A stretch of 64,000 bases of DNA from MFD09286-c1 sp963701015 (GCA_963701015.1 OY969556.1:868001-932000), one strand, 5' to 3'. Positions 8,217-16,060 are shown, counted from the stretch's first letter. Numbers and translations: made by a program. The notes: generated by a model not told the origin, from the sequence alone.

Positions 8217-8729
8217 GTTGTGTGCTATGTAATTCATCCTATCATTTTTAAAAAATAATAAACATATGGAAGAAATTTTGTTAAGAGATTCAAGTATATA
8301 TCCATCAAAGGAAGTTCTTGAAATTGCACTTGGAGAAGATAATTATAAAGTTTTTAATAAGTTTATTGAAACTATTACTGATTCTGATACGAAGTTATCT
8401 CCTGAATGGAAATATTATAATGATGGTAAATCATGGTTATGCAAAGTTAGTTATAAAAAGAAAACTGTGTTTTGGTTATCAATTTGGAAAATGCATTTCA
8501 AATTAGGTTTCTATTTTACAGAAAAAAATTGTTCTGGAGTTAATGAACTCAATATCGACAAGAGTATTAAAGAAGAATTTACTCAAAGTAAAAATATTGG
8601 TAAATTGATTCCTCTTGTAATTAAAATGATTAGAATTGAACAAATTGATGATGTAAAAAAAATAATAGAGTATAAAAAAACAATAAAATAATTAACACAT
8701 AAAACTATAAATTAAACACAGCACACAAC
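8217..8729. mobile_element. Cassette-like unit: DUF3788 gene between inverted repeats
   Basis: GTTGTGTGCTATGT (8217-8230) is repeated in inverted orientation as ACACAGCACACAAC (8716-8729), 13 of 14 matching, and both ends continue into AATT. The repeats frame one gene on the plus strand in a block where all neighbours are on the minus strand. This single-ORF, inverted-repeat layout resembles integron-type gene cassettes or other small mobile units. The consensus attC core GTTRRRY is not matched and no integrase is adjacent, so the mechanism is an inference. Confidence 0.45.
8266..8691 (+). CDS. DUF3788 family protein
   Basis: A 141-aa soluble protein. The central stretch WKYYNDGKSWLCKVSYKKKT followed by VFWLSIWKMHFKLGFYF is typical of DUF3788, a family of unknown function built around this aromatic core, with the later G-K-L-I-P-L-V-I-K-M segment also characteristic. 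It is the only plus-strand gene in the first 16 kb and is framed by inverted repeats, so it was probably inserted into the stress block. An unrelated reading frame within it is a shadow. Confidence 0.82.
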   Translation: MEEILLRDSSIYPSKEVLEIALGEDNYKVFNKFIETITDSDTKLSPEWKYYNDGKSWLCKVSYKKKTVFWLSIWKMHFKLGFYFTEKNCSGVNELNIDKSIKEEFTQSKNIGKLIPLVIKMIRIEQIDDVKKIIEYKKTIK

Positions 8730-8791
8730 ACGCGATCATACGTGATATACACTGAACTTATCGAATTGCCTATCTTCTTAAATCACTGGTA

Positions 8792-11278
8792 TTATTTCTC
8801 ATTTTTCTTTTTTACCGGATCAAATATTTTATAAGCGAGGAGTTTCAATCGATCGTTTAAAAGGAACCAAACCAACGCATAACCCCAAACAAACCCTGCC
8901 CAACCCCAACCAAGAGGAGTCATAAACAATCCATAAACAGCTATAAGTGTTGCTATAATTTGAGTTCCAAGTACGGCAATCCATAATATCTTCGCAGGAC
9001 GTATGGACCAGAATGGGCCACGTGTACGTGTCAGGAATATGGTAAGATGCCCGGCTACGGAAAGTTTCAGGTACATCATTGTTTGAATATGATCACGGTC
9101 GATATGAAAAACACGTTCACCTAAATAAAACAATCCAAATGCGGAAACAACGCCAATGATGCCAAGCACTGTTGAAATACCCAGTACCATATGCATGTTC
9201 CAGGCTTCGGGCTGATTTTTATATTTAACATTGTCGTAAGCAATAGAAAGTATGGCACCGTCATTGAGCAATGCCAGCATTACAATCATTACTGCTGTTA
9301 CCGGATAAAAATTAAACACCAGTATTGCCAGTGTCATAAACAGCAATACACGCAATGTTTCTGCAATACGATATATGGCATAGCTGTTCATTCGTTGGAA
9401 AATTTTCCGGCTTTCCTTTATCGCGTCTATAATTACCGAAAGGCCGGGTGTCATAAGTACAATTGCCGCCGCCGCTCGAGCAGCGTCTGTAGCATCTGAA
9501 ACGGCTATTCCACAGTCGGCTTTCTTCAATGCCGGTGCATCGTTTACCCCGTCGCCTGTCATACCGACTATATGACCACGTTTTTGCAATACGTCCACGA
9601 TATGAAACTTGTGTTCGGGGAATACCTGGGCAAAACCATCGGCTTTTTCAATAGATTCAGCTACTTCCTTTGTTTCTTTCTTCTTTGAATCGCCCAGACT
9701 GGCTGCATCGAGAATATTGGTGCCCATATTTAATTTTAGGGCTGTTTCTTTGGCAATTGCCAATGCATCGCCGGTAACCATCTTAATTTTTACTCCCATA
9801 GCAAGAGCAGTTGCAATGGTTGCTTTGGCATCTTCCCGTGGTGGATCGAAAAGTGGTAATACGCCAATAAACTGCCATTTACCATCACCTTCAGCTCGCG
9901 CAACTCCCAACGAACGAAAGCCTCGTGCCGCGAAATCGTTTACTGCCTTATCCACGGCATTCTTTACTTTCCCGGCATTGGTTGCTAATTCCATTATAAC
10001 TTGCGGGGCACCTTTTGATACTTTAAACTCTTTTCCATCCTTACCTTTAACAGTCGCTTCAGTGCGTTTATGCACCGGGTCGAATGGCTGGAAATGTACA
10101 ACTTTGTAATCCTTTAATAATTTTTTGTCTTTCAGGCCACCCAGAACAGCCAGGTCTATAGTGTCGTTATTTTCCTCACGCGATGCCAGCGCGCCATTAA
10201 GTACCACTTCATCAGCAGTAACATTTTCAACACTAAAGGGATCACCCAATGTCAGTTTGTTCTGTGTTAAGGTGCCTGTTTTGTCTGCACACAATAAGTC
10301 AACACCTGCCAATTCCTCTATAGCCACCAATTTGCTGACTATAGCCTTTTTTTTAGCAAGCAATCGTGCTCCAACTGCCATAGTAACCGACAATACAGTT
10401 GGCATTGCAACGGGAATAGCCGCCACGGTAAGTACAAGGGCGAACTGCAATGTAGTAAGTATTTTGTCGCCACGTATGATAGCTACGGTAACAATAACAG
10501 CTACCAATACAACTGCCAGAACAATAAGGTAATTGCCAATCTTTAATACTGCCTTTTGAAAATGGCTTACGGTGTGAGCCTCCTGAACCAATTGCGCTGT
10601 TTTTCCAAAATAGGTATTCGAACCTGTGGCATAAACAATTGCACCAATTTCACCCTGCCGGATAATAGAACCTGAGAATACTGCCTCGCCCGATTTTCGG
10701 GTAATTGGTAGTGATTCTCCTGTTAATGCAGATTGATCTACCTCAACCTGGTCGCCATCAAGCAAACGGGCATCGGCAGGAACAATGTCGCCTAAACGCA
10801 GACGAATCACATCACCAGGAACCAATTCGCGTGAGGCTGGAGTAACCCACTTTCCATCGCGGAGTACCCGGGCTTTTACAGCCAGCTTAGCTTTCAAAGC
10901 AGCAATAGCATTGCCCGCTTCGCGTTCTTCCCAAAACCCAACTACCGCATTAGCAGCAAGTAAAACGAGGATAATGAAAAAATCAGGCCAGTGCTTTGCA
11001 ACTGCAGAAAGAATCACTGCTATTTCAATCATCCAGGGAATAGGACCCCAAAAATAACTAAGGAACTTCAGGAACATATTGGTTTTCTTTTCCTCAATTT
11101 CGTTTGGTCCATATTGGTCGAGACGCTTCTTTGCTTCAGCCTGTGTGAGTCCGTCATTTGTAGAACCCAATTTTTTCAACAGATCCGGCATGGGAATAGA
11201 TTTTAAATCATCCTTTGAATCGGGCTTTGCATCCGGTTTTGGTAGTGAAGACTTTGACTTTTTTGTATTGGATTTCAT
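8792..11278 (-). CDS. Plasma-membrane-type P-type H+-ATPase (P3A)
   Basis: An 828-aa P-type ATPase that should pump protons out of the cytoplasm. Visible features: the N-terminal cation-ATPase motif (GLTQAEAKKRLDQYGPNEI), actuator loop TGES (ALTGESLPIT), the PIPVAMP-like membrane segment (AAIPVAMPTVLSV), the phosphorylation motif DKTGTLT, the nucleotide-binding KGAP motif and the hinge GDGVNDAPALKKADCGIAVSDATDAAR. The length and these motifs fit the proton-efflux subfamily (fungal/plant type) rather than Ca2+ or Cu+ pumps. A Lys/Ser-rich extension precedes residue 25. It lies in the stress block with an Na+/H+ antiporter, suggesting acid or ion stress. No shared promoter element was found in its upstream gap; that gap carries two palindromes instead. 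Confidence 0.95.
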   Translation of the reverse strand: MKSNTKKSKSSLPKPDAKPDSKDDLKSIPMPDLLKKLGSTNDGLTQAEAKKRLDQYGPNEIEEKKTNMFLKFLSYFWGPIPWMIEIAVILSAVAKHWPDFFIILVLLAANAVVGFWEEREAGNAIAALKAKLAVKARVLRDGKWVTPASRELVPGDVIRLRLGDIVPADARLLDGDQVEVDQSALTGESLPITRKSGEAVFSGSIIRQGEIGAIVYATGSNTYFGKTAQLVQEAHTVSHFQKAVLKIGNYLIVLAVVLVAVIVTVAIIRGDKILTTLQFALVLTVAAIPVAMPTVLSVTMAVGARLLAKKKAIVSKLVAIEELAGVDLLCADKTGTLTQNKLTLGDPFSVENVTADEVVLNGALASREENNDTIDLAVLGGLKDKKLLKDYKVVHFQPFDPVHKRTEATVKGKDGKEFKVSKGAPQVIMELATNAGKVKNAVDKAVNDFAARGFRSLGVARAEGDGKWQFIGVLPLFDPPREDAKATIATALAMGVKIKMVTGDALAIAKETALKLNMGTNILDAASLGDSKKKETKEVAESIEKADGFAQVFPEHKFHIVDVLQKRGHIVGMTGDGVNDAPALKKADCGIAVSDATDAARAAAAIVLMTPGLSVIIDAIKESRKIFQRMNSYAIYRIAETLRVLLFMTLAILVFNFYPVTAVMIVMLALLNDGAILSIAYDNVKYKNQPEAWNMHMVLGISTVLGIIGVVSAFGLFYLGERVFHIDRDHIQTMMYLKLSVAGHLTIFLTRTRGPFWSIRPAKILWIAVLGTQIIATLIAVYGLFMTPLGWGWAGFVWGYALVWFLLNDRLKLLAYKIFDPVKKKNEK

Positions 11279-11391
11279 TCGAATATTTTTATAATTTGAA
11301 TCAATGAATCTTATCTTTAATAATTTCTTGAGTAACGGGAATAACCAGAATGTAATTAAATTTTTGAAGTAAAAGTTTGTTTATTAGGTTA

Positions 11392-11432
11392 TGGCGCCTA
11401 AACGCCAGGGATAGCTACGGGTACTTATACCC
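11392..11432. repeat. Pair of small palindromes (REP-like)
   Basis: TGGCG at 11392-11396 pairs with CGCCA at 11403-11407, and GGGTA at 11419-11423 pairs with TACCC at 11428-11432. They are separated by GGGATAGCTAC. This is a GC-rich patch in an AT-rich gap between the helical-protein gene (stop at 11454) and the H+-ATPase start. It could be a REP-type palindrome pair, a terminator for the upstream gene, or a structured leader of the ATPase mRNA. I cannot decide between them. Confidence 0.45.
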
Positions 11433-11453
11433 TATTTTAGCAATTATTTTTAT

Positions 11454-11888
11454 TTATTCAGTAATACCTGAAATTGTAACCGGGAAAATAAAATTCACAA
11501 ATTCATTGTGATTAGCCGTTGATACATGTTCTTTGAATGAGTTCATGCTTTGATGCATGGTTGAAACATATTCTTTTCCTAATTTCGATACTATTTTTTC
11601 GAGATTCAATATTTCTTTTTTGAGCGCTGCATTTCTTTTATCCTTCTCTTTTGGCAGTTTTTTATTGAGGTTTTCAATATTTTTTTCAAAAACTTTATCT
11701 GCCTCTCTAAAATATTCAAAAAGAAGCGGATCGCTTGTAAAGGTTTTTGTATGTACCATTTTGATGGCTGCCTTTTTTTTAGCTTCATCCAGTTTGTCAT
11801 CATTTATGACTGTAAGCATAGTTATATAAGCCGGAAATTTAAGCAGTCTTTCATTTTCCTGGACAGTAAGTTTTTTGAATGGTACCAT
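11454..11888 (-). CDS. Conserved-looking helical stress protein (144 aa)
   Basis: A soluble, Lys-rich, all-helical 144-aa protein (MVPFKKLTVQENERLLKFPA, then INDDKLDEAKKKAAI, later H-x-S-M-x-S-F-K-E-H-V). The first half, with an acidic D-D-K-L-D-E loop between helices, reminds me of TerB-like tellurite-resistance folds, but the match is weak and should not be taken as an assignment. The gene has its own shared-element promoter (11933-11998), which ties it to the universal stress protein and kinase genes. A second reading frame inside it is a shadow. Confidence 0.8.
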   Translation of the reverse strand: MVPFKKLTVQENERLLKFPAYITMLTVINDDKLDEAKKKAAIKMVHTKTFTSDPLLFEYFREADKVFEKNIENLNKKLPKEKDKRNAALKKEILNLEKIVSKLGKEYVSTMHQSMNSFKEHVSTANHNEFVNFIFPVTISGITE

Positions 11889-11932
11889 ATTAATATTTTA
11901 TAGTTTTTATCAATGAAAATATGCCGGTTAAG

Positions 11933-11998
11933 CAAAGGTCGTTATCATAAACATGAAATTTGTTACACAACTTTTGAAAAGACTTACATTATTCACAT
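11933..11998 (-). promoter_or_regulatory. Shared stress promoter, copy d (helical protein gene)
   Basis: The 36-nt element runs 11998-11963 on the minus strand (ATGTGAATAATGTAA ... AAAAGTTGTGTAA), abutting the stop of the DUF1003 gene. A GACCTTTG -7 box ends at 11933, again 30 nt from the element. About 37 nt of leader precede the ATG at 11888. Confidence 0.76.
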
Positions 11999-12000
11999 AT

Positions 12001-12429
12001 TTAAATTTTCTTTGTTGCGTTGTTTCTCTGTTCCTGAAGCAATTCAATAATTTTATCTAATTTATCTACTTCAATTGACTTTAATTTTATTGCCAAAGCT
12101 TCTATTTCTTGTTTTGCATCTTTATTCGTTCTATAATCCTGTTCGGCATGCATCCTGTCACGTTCGTTTTGCCTGTTTTGCGACATCATAATAATTGGTG
12201 CTGCATATGCTGCCTGTGTTGAGAAAAGAAGATTTAGCAATATAAAAGGATAAACATCCCAATGAAACATAAATCCTACGAGGTTTACCGCCATCCAAAT
12301 TATAACTAAAACGGTTTGAATAATTATGAATTTCCATGAACCCATTCCATTTGCTACTATATCAGCAATACGACCACCAAAATTTAATGTTGCATGATGT
12401 TTCTCATGCCATGTTTTTTGAATTCCCAT
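12001..12429 (-). CDS. DUF1003 membrane protein
   Basis: A 142-aa protein with two membrane helices (SWKFIIIQTVLVIIWMAVNL and a second around WDVYPFILLNLLFSTQAAYA), followed by the family signature A-A-P-I-I-M-M-S-Q-N-R-Q and a charged coiled-coil tail. The N-terminus carries the usual short stretch before helix 1 (ADIVANGMGSW). DUF1003 proteins are small inner-membrane proteins of unknown function, often in stress or ion-transport loci. It is in line with the stress genes but shows no own copy of the shared promoter element; the remnant-filled gap upstream may have removed its original promoter context. Confidence 0.9.
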   Translation of the reverse strand: MGIQKTWHEKHHATLNFGGRIADIVANGMGSWKFIIIQTVLVIIWMAVNLVGFMFHWDVYPFILLNLLFSTQAAYAAPIIMMSQNRQNERDRMHAEQDYRTNKDAKQEIEALAIKLKSIEVDKLDKIIELLQEQRNNATKKI

Positions 12430-12519
12430 TTTTATTGAATTATGTTAACATAAGATATACTTTAACCCATTTTTCGCTATAATTCTTAAGTAAATGAACA
12501 ATTATGTTCATTATTAACT

Positions 12520-12697
12520 TTATTTTTCAAGCGCTGTGACTTTATTTAAGCAAGGTTTGTATTTTACTTCAGCTTTAAAATTGGCATTCAGGAAATACTT
12601 AACCAATTCCCATGCCAGTGCATATCCAATAATCAGTCATCCCACAAATCACGTCCATATTGTAATCCTCAACATCATGATATAACTGGAATTTTTT
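12520..12697 (-). pseudogene. C-terminal remnant of a ribose-5-phosphate isomerase B-like gene
   Basis: Two minus-strand frames join at about 12628. The first reads YHDVEDYNMDVICGMTDY (ending at 12629). After a one-base shift the second reads GYALAWELVKYFLNANFKAE and continues to KVTALEK and a TAA at 12520-12522. The order (D-V-I-C, then G-Y-A-L-A-W-E-L-V-K-x-F-L, then a basic stretch and K-V-x-A-L-E) matches the end of RpiB/LacAB-type sugar-phosphate isomerases as I know them. No start or N-terminal half is present, so it is a broken gene. With the transaldolase scrap next to it, it marks a lost pentose-phosphate gene set. Confidence 0.5.
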
Positions 12698-12715
12698 GTC
12701 AATTTAATTTAAGTA

Positions 12716-12910
12716 TTATACTGATGATTTTTTATTATTGCTTTCAGCAATTGCTTTCTCAAATATTGCTGGATTCGATGTCATGCCACGCAATCCGTCA
12801 TTTTCTATTAAGCGCCGAAGATCGCCGCTTGTTATTAAATCGCGCCGGATATAGTCGAGCCAGATTGACTGCCCAAATGTTTCTATTTTTTTTAAAGGAT
12901 TTTCATTCAT
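12716..12910 (-). pseudogene. Transaldolase N-terminal fragment
   Basis: From the ATG at 12910 the frame reads MNENPLKKIETFGQSIWLDY, then IRRDLITSGDLRRLI and GLRGMTSNPAIFEKAI, and stops at 12716 after 64 aa. This is the first strand-helix block of transaldolase (W-L-D-x-I-x-R, then G-x-T-S-N-P-x-I-F), whose full length is about 370 aa, or more in fusions with glucose-6-phosphate isomerase. The catalytic Lys is absent, so the fragment cannot be active. It starts 5 bp after the PII stop codon. The 33 residues upstream of this ATG in the same frame are a shadow of the PII gene. Confidence 0.8.
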
Positions 12911-12914
12911 TATT

Positions 12915-13262
12915 TTATTTTTTATCATATAGTGATTCTCCGCCTCTTTCACCTGTTCTGATGCGGATGGATTGGTCGATTGTGGAAATAAATATACGTC
13001 CATCGCCACTTTCGCCGGTATATGCAGTTTTTATGATTGCATTAACTGCATTCTCCGAATTAACATCACGAACTACGAATGAAAGATTAACCCTTTCAAT
13101 AATACTCACCTCATAAGTAGCGCCACGAAAAATACGTTCTTCTTTAGCAGTTCCCTGACCTCTTACATCCCACCAGGACAAAAAGTCAATATCTGCATCG
13201 TGCAATGCTTGTCGAACATCTTCGAACTTTTCTTTGCGAATTATTGCTTCTATTTTCTTCAT
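12915..13262 (-). CDS. P-II family signal transduction protein
   Basis: A 115-aa PII protein from the ATG at 13262 (MKKIEAIIRKEKFEDVRQAL). The T-loop region reads VRGQGTAKEERIFRGATYEV and keeps the modifiable tyrosine corresponding to Tyr51 (here Tyr50, one residue shorter), while the Tyr46 equivalent is Phe. The B-loop (TGESGDGRIF) and the end motif IRIRTGERG are intact, so ATP/ADP binding should work. PII proteins report energy, 2-oxoglutarate or other metabolite status to target proteins. This copy has no amtB or glnA beside it but sits between a universal stress protein and a transaldolase fragment, so a role outside ammonium control is likely. Confidence 0.9.
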   Translation of the reverse strand: MKKIEAIIRKEKFEDVRQALHDADIDFLSWWDVRGQGTAKEERIFRGATYEVSIIERVNLSFVVRDVNSENAVNAIIKTAYTGESGDGRIFISTIDQSIRIRTGERGGESLYDKK

Positions 13263-13284
13263 AACTATAATTTTTATTTTCAAA

Positions 13285-14160
13285 TTAACTTCTGGCATTA
13301 AATGCGCCTAAATCCCATATATCCTCTGAAGTTATACGCAAATGATAATTGGGGAATGATAAAACAGGAATAATTGCTTTGTTAATCATTTGGTGAGCAT
13401 AGCTGCCCAACAATAAGTTAGAAATATTCTTTTCCTGTTCCGTCATTATAGAAATAAGATCGGCATTCACCAATCGGGAATATTCGAGGGTTAAATCAGT
13501 AGGGTTATCACCATTAAGATGTTCAATTATGCAGTGGATTTTATGTGCCTCGATGTAAGAAGCCACCTGATTGATATATTGATGTAACTTTTTCTCTAAA
13601 CTTTTAAAATTTGAGAGGCTTACTGAAACCAAGTGAATTTCGGAATTAAATATCTGTGCCAATTTAACCGTATATGGAACTTTCTCCCTGGTTTGAAAAG
13701 TTATGTCGAGTGGCAATACAATTTTATCAATTTTGGGAGGTACATTATTTTTTCTAACCGTAATGACAGGATTTTTTGAATGGGCAACAATTTTATAAGC
13801 ATTCCCGCCAATAAACAATTCCTCAAATCCCGATTCACCATGGGTTGTAAGCACCATCAAAACATCTTCAAAAGTATCTGCCAGATCATTTATTTCTTTA
13901 TAAATCTTACCTGTTTTAATTGAGTAACTCAGGTCAAATTTCGATTTGCTTTTCCCTTTATATTTTTGAATTATATCCTTAAATTTTACTTCGGCCAATT
14001 GACGGTCATTTTCTAACTCATTATGTTTGGAATTCTCATAATTTTTAATGACATGTACCATTTGGATATTTGCCCCGGTTTTATTTGCCAACATCATAGC
14101 CAATTTCAAACCAGGCAAAGCTTCATTTGAGAAATCCATGGGTACGATTATATTTTTCAT
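13285..14160 (-). CDS. Tandem universal stress protein (UspA x2)
   Basis: A 291-aa cytoplasmic protein of two Usp domains. The first (1-140) starts MKNIIVPMDFSNEALPGLKL and ends with TTHGESGFEELFIGGNAYKI plus VAHSKNPVITVR, resembling the G-x2-G-x9-G(S/T) ATP-binding pattern. The second (about 145-275) is more divergent (KIDKIVLPLDITFQTREKVP ... LLLGSYAHQMINKAIIPVLS). Such tandem Usps are common in Bacteroidota and are induced by starvation or oxygen stress. The gene is preceded by a shared-element promoter with only about 18 nt of predicted leader and is followed after 22 bp by the PII gene, so the two are likely cotranscribed. Confidence 0.93.
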   Translation of the reverse strand: MKNIIVPMDFSNEALPGLKLAMMLANKTGANIQMVHVIKNYENSKHNELENDRQLAEVKFKDIIQKYKGKSKSKFDLSYSIKTGKIYKEINDLADTFEDVLMVLTTHGESGFEELFIGGNAYKIVAHSKNPVITVRKNNVPPKIDKIVLPLDITFQTREKVPYTVKLAQIFNSEIHLVSVSLSNFKSLEKKLHQYINQVASYIEAHKIHCIIEHLNGDNPTDLTLEYSRLVNADLISIMTEQEKNISNLLLGSYAHQMINKAIIPVLSFPNYHLRITSEDIWDLGAFNARS

Positions 14161-14185
14161 AGGAAACCTATTTATTTATAAAGAA

Positions 14186-14251
14186 TAAAGGTCAACCCTA
14201 TTCAGTAAAATTGTATTACACAACTTTTAATAAAAGTTGCATAATTCACAC
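14186..14251 (-). promoter_or_regulatory. Shared stress promoter, copy c (Usp-PII operon)
   Basis: The 36-nt element runs 14251-14216 on the minus strand (GTGTGAATTATGCAA ... AAAAGTTGTGTAA) and contains the perfect inverted repeat CAACTTTT/AAAAGTTG around a 3-bp centre. The -7 box GACCTTTA ends at 14186, 30 nt away. This copy and copy a are the closest to each other. Confidence 0.78.
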
Positions 14252-14399
14252 ATTTATAAGTATGCTTTAATTCTAGAATTTAGCGCTGAAAAAATAGTCA
14301 ACATGAACATCATGTATAAGGTATTTTAGAATTTATCCATGACTTGTAATGCAGAAATGTCGAAGCAATTAACAATATTTGTTCATCAATATTGAAAGT

Positions 14400-15647
14400 T
14401 TAATTTGTCTGTTTAAGGCTGAGTTTTTGTGCTATTTTCTCAATAGTAAGACCTTGTACCAATATACTAAAAACAACACAGGTATAAGTTGCAATCATAA
14501 GTATTTGCTTGGCATTACTTTCAGGTAATGAAAGCACCAATGCAATTGAAAGGCCGCCCCGAAGGCCGCCCCAAACAATAAGTTTAGCTTCGCTATTATT
14601 GATATTTGTAAACTTTGGCAATATAAAACGAGGAAGATATACAACAACAATCCTTGAGATTAAAATTATAAAAATTGACAACAAGCCAATAATAATATAT
14701 TTTGCTTTAAAATCAATAACTACCAGTACAAATGCTATACTAATAAACAAAATTGCGTTAAGTATTACATCGAACAATTGCCAGAATTTATGCACATATT
14801 CCAGGGTTATATTGCTCATAGATTTATCTTGTTTATAATTACCAACAAATAAGCCCATAATCACCATTGCTAATGCACCTGACAAATGGAAATAATTACA
14901 TAATGTAAAACCAGCCATTACAAAGGCAATTGTAAGCAATACTTCAGTTTCATAATTGTCAATCGATTTTAAGAGTTTAAATAATAAATAGCCTAATGTT
15001 AAACCAAAGAATATTCCACCAACGGCTTCCTGTATAAACAATATCCCAAAATGAGAAAAGTTAATGAAGTTGGAACCTGATTTCAAGGTTTCTAATAAAG
15101 TTATAAATACTACAACACCAATACCGTCATTAAATAGCGACTCACCCACAATTGTAGATTCAATTTTATTTGGCACATTGGCTTTGGTTAATATACCCAT
15201 AATTGCAATTGGGTCAGTTGGTGAAATAAGCGCACCGAATAGTAAACAATATATAAATTCAATGGATATTCCCAGAAAATAACAAATGACATAAAACAAT
15301 GATGCAATTAATATGGTTGAAAGAAGTACACCGCCAACTGCAAATAATGTAACAGGCTTAAGCTGGCTTTTAATATTTTTCCAACGGGTGTGCAACGAAC
15401 CTGCAAAAAGTAAAAAACCTAACATTATATTTAGGATTATCTTACTAATATCAGTGCTTTCAATAATATTTTTAATTTCAATATAATGCCTGGCATCCCA
15501 CAATTTACTACTAATGACTACTAATGACAAAATAGTTGAAAGAAAAAACAAGCCTATAACAAAAGGCATTTTTATAAACCTATGGTTAATATAAGCAAAA
15601 AATGCTGAAAGGCTTATGAGAGTGACCAAAAGAAAATAACTGCTCAT
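14400..15647 (-). CDS. CPA1-type Na+/H+ antiporter (NhaP-like)
   Basis: A 415-aa polytopic protein with about 12 membrane helices. It has the conserved CPA1 motifs: ALISPTDPIAIMGIL (unwound helix), ESLFNDGIGVVVFI with the ion-binding Asn-Asp pair, and WGGLRGGLSIALVLSLP near the end. It should exchange cytoplasmic Na+ for external H+ and is short, with no cytoplasmic C-terminal regulatory domain. It lies at the upstream end of the stress block, 240 bp from the Usp gene, and fits functionally with the H+-ATPase. No shared promoter element was seen upstream. Confidence 0.93.
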   Translation of the reverse strand: MSSYFLLVTLISLSAFFAYINHRFIKMPFVIGLFFLSTILSLVVISSKLWDARHYIEIKNIIESTDISKIILNIMLGFLLFAGSLHTRWKNIKSQLKPVTLFAVGGVLLSTILIASLFYVICYFLGISIEFIYCLLFGALISPTDPIAIMGILTKANVPNKIESTIVGESLFNDGIGVVVFITLLETLKSGSNFINFSHFGILFIQEAVGGIFFGLTLGYLLFKLLKSIDNYETEVLLTIAFVMAGFTLCNYFHLSGALAMVIMGLFVGNYKQDKSMSNITLEYVHKFWQLFDVILNAILFISIAFVLVVIDFKAKYIIIGLLSIFIILISRIVVVYLPRFILPKFTNINNSEAKLIVWGGLRGGLSIALVLSLPESNAKQILMIATYTCVVFSILVQGLTIEKIAQKLSLKQTN

Positions 15648-15844
15648 TACAATTTATTATTTTTGAATTCATGCATTATGGTGAAACTACTTAAATATGA
15701 GTAATAAAACTATTTTCAATATCAATTAACTTCGCTAAACACTTGTTCCCTTAATAGCTATTTTTGATTTAAATGTTTCTATCAATATAATTTATTATCC
15801 ATTTCAAGAAAATTAATAATTTAATTATACCCGGTAAAATTATT

Positions 15845-16060
15845 TTCAAAAATTTGCCTTATTGAGATGATTTTGCGTTATAATTTCCATTGCAGCAATA
15901 TAGTTTGGCAAATAGTTTGTAATTTTGGGTATTGCTATTATCCTATATATTTGTTCATTTGCTTTGCCTTTTACCGCATCAGACTCAGCTGTACTAGTAA
16001 TTGAAAATAAAGCCCGAATAATCAAATTCTTTATTTTTACGTCTTCTATTTTTGATTTTT
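15845..16060 (-). pseudogene. Open but startless frame, possible gene remnant
   Basis: A 71-codon minus-strand frame without ATG, GTG or TTG near its beginning reads, in its centre, KGKANEQIYRIIAIPKITNY and then LPNYIAAMEIITQNHL. A second, overlapping frame just upstream reads KKIDSLLEKIKNRRRKNKEF. I recognise no family; the pattern suggests a decayed gene at the edge of the island. The remaining sequence of 15648-16142 shows nothing else that I can support. Confidence 0.25.

Noticed and set aside
9609..10532. Long plus-strand open frames inside the H+-ATPase gene
   Set aside because: They are antisense shadows of a strongly conserved coding region and show no family resemblance.
11279..11391. 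Shared promoter element upstream of the H+-ATPase
   Set aside because: I see no TTACACAA/TTCACA pair in the 113-175 bp upstream gap; only the palindrome pair is present.
12911..13009. Extended start for the transaldolase fragment
   Set aside because: The 33 upstream residues overlap the PII gene in another frame and match no family; the ATG at 12910 begins the recognisable domain.
12915..13262. Loss of the uridylylation tyrosine in the PII protein
   Set aside because: Careful counting shows the Tyr51 equivalent is present (residue 50, in GATYEV); only the Tyr46 position is Phe.
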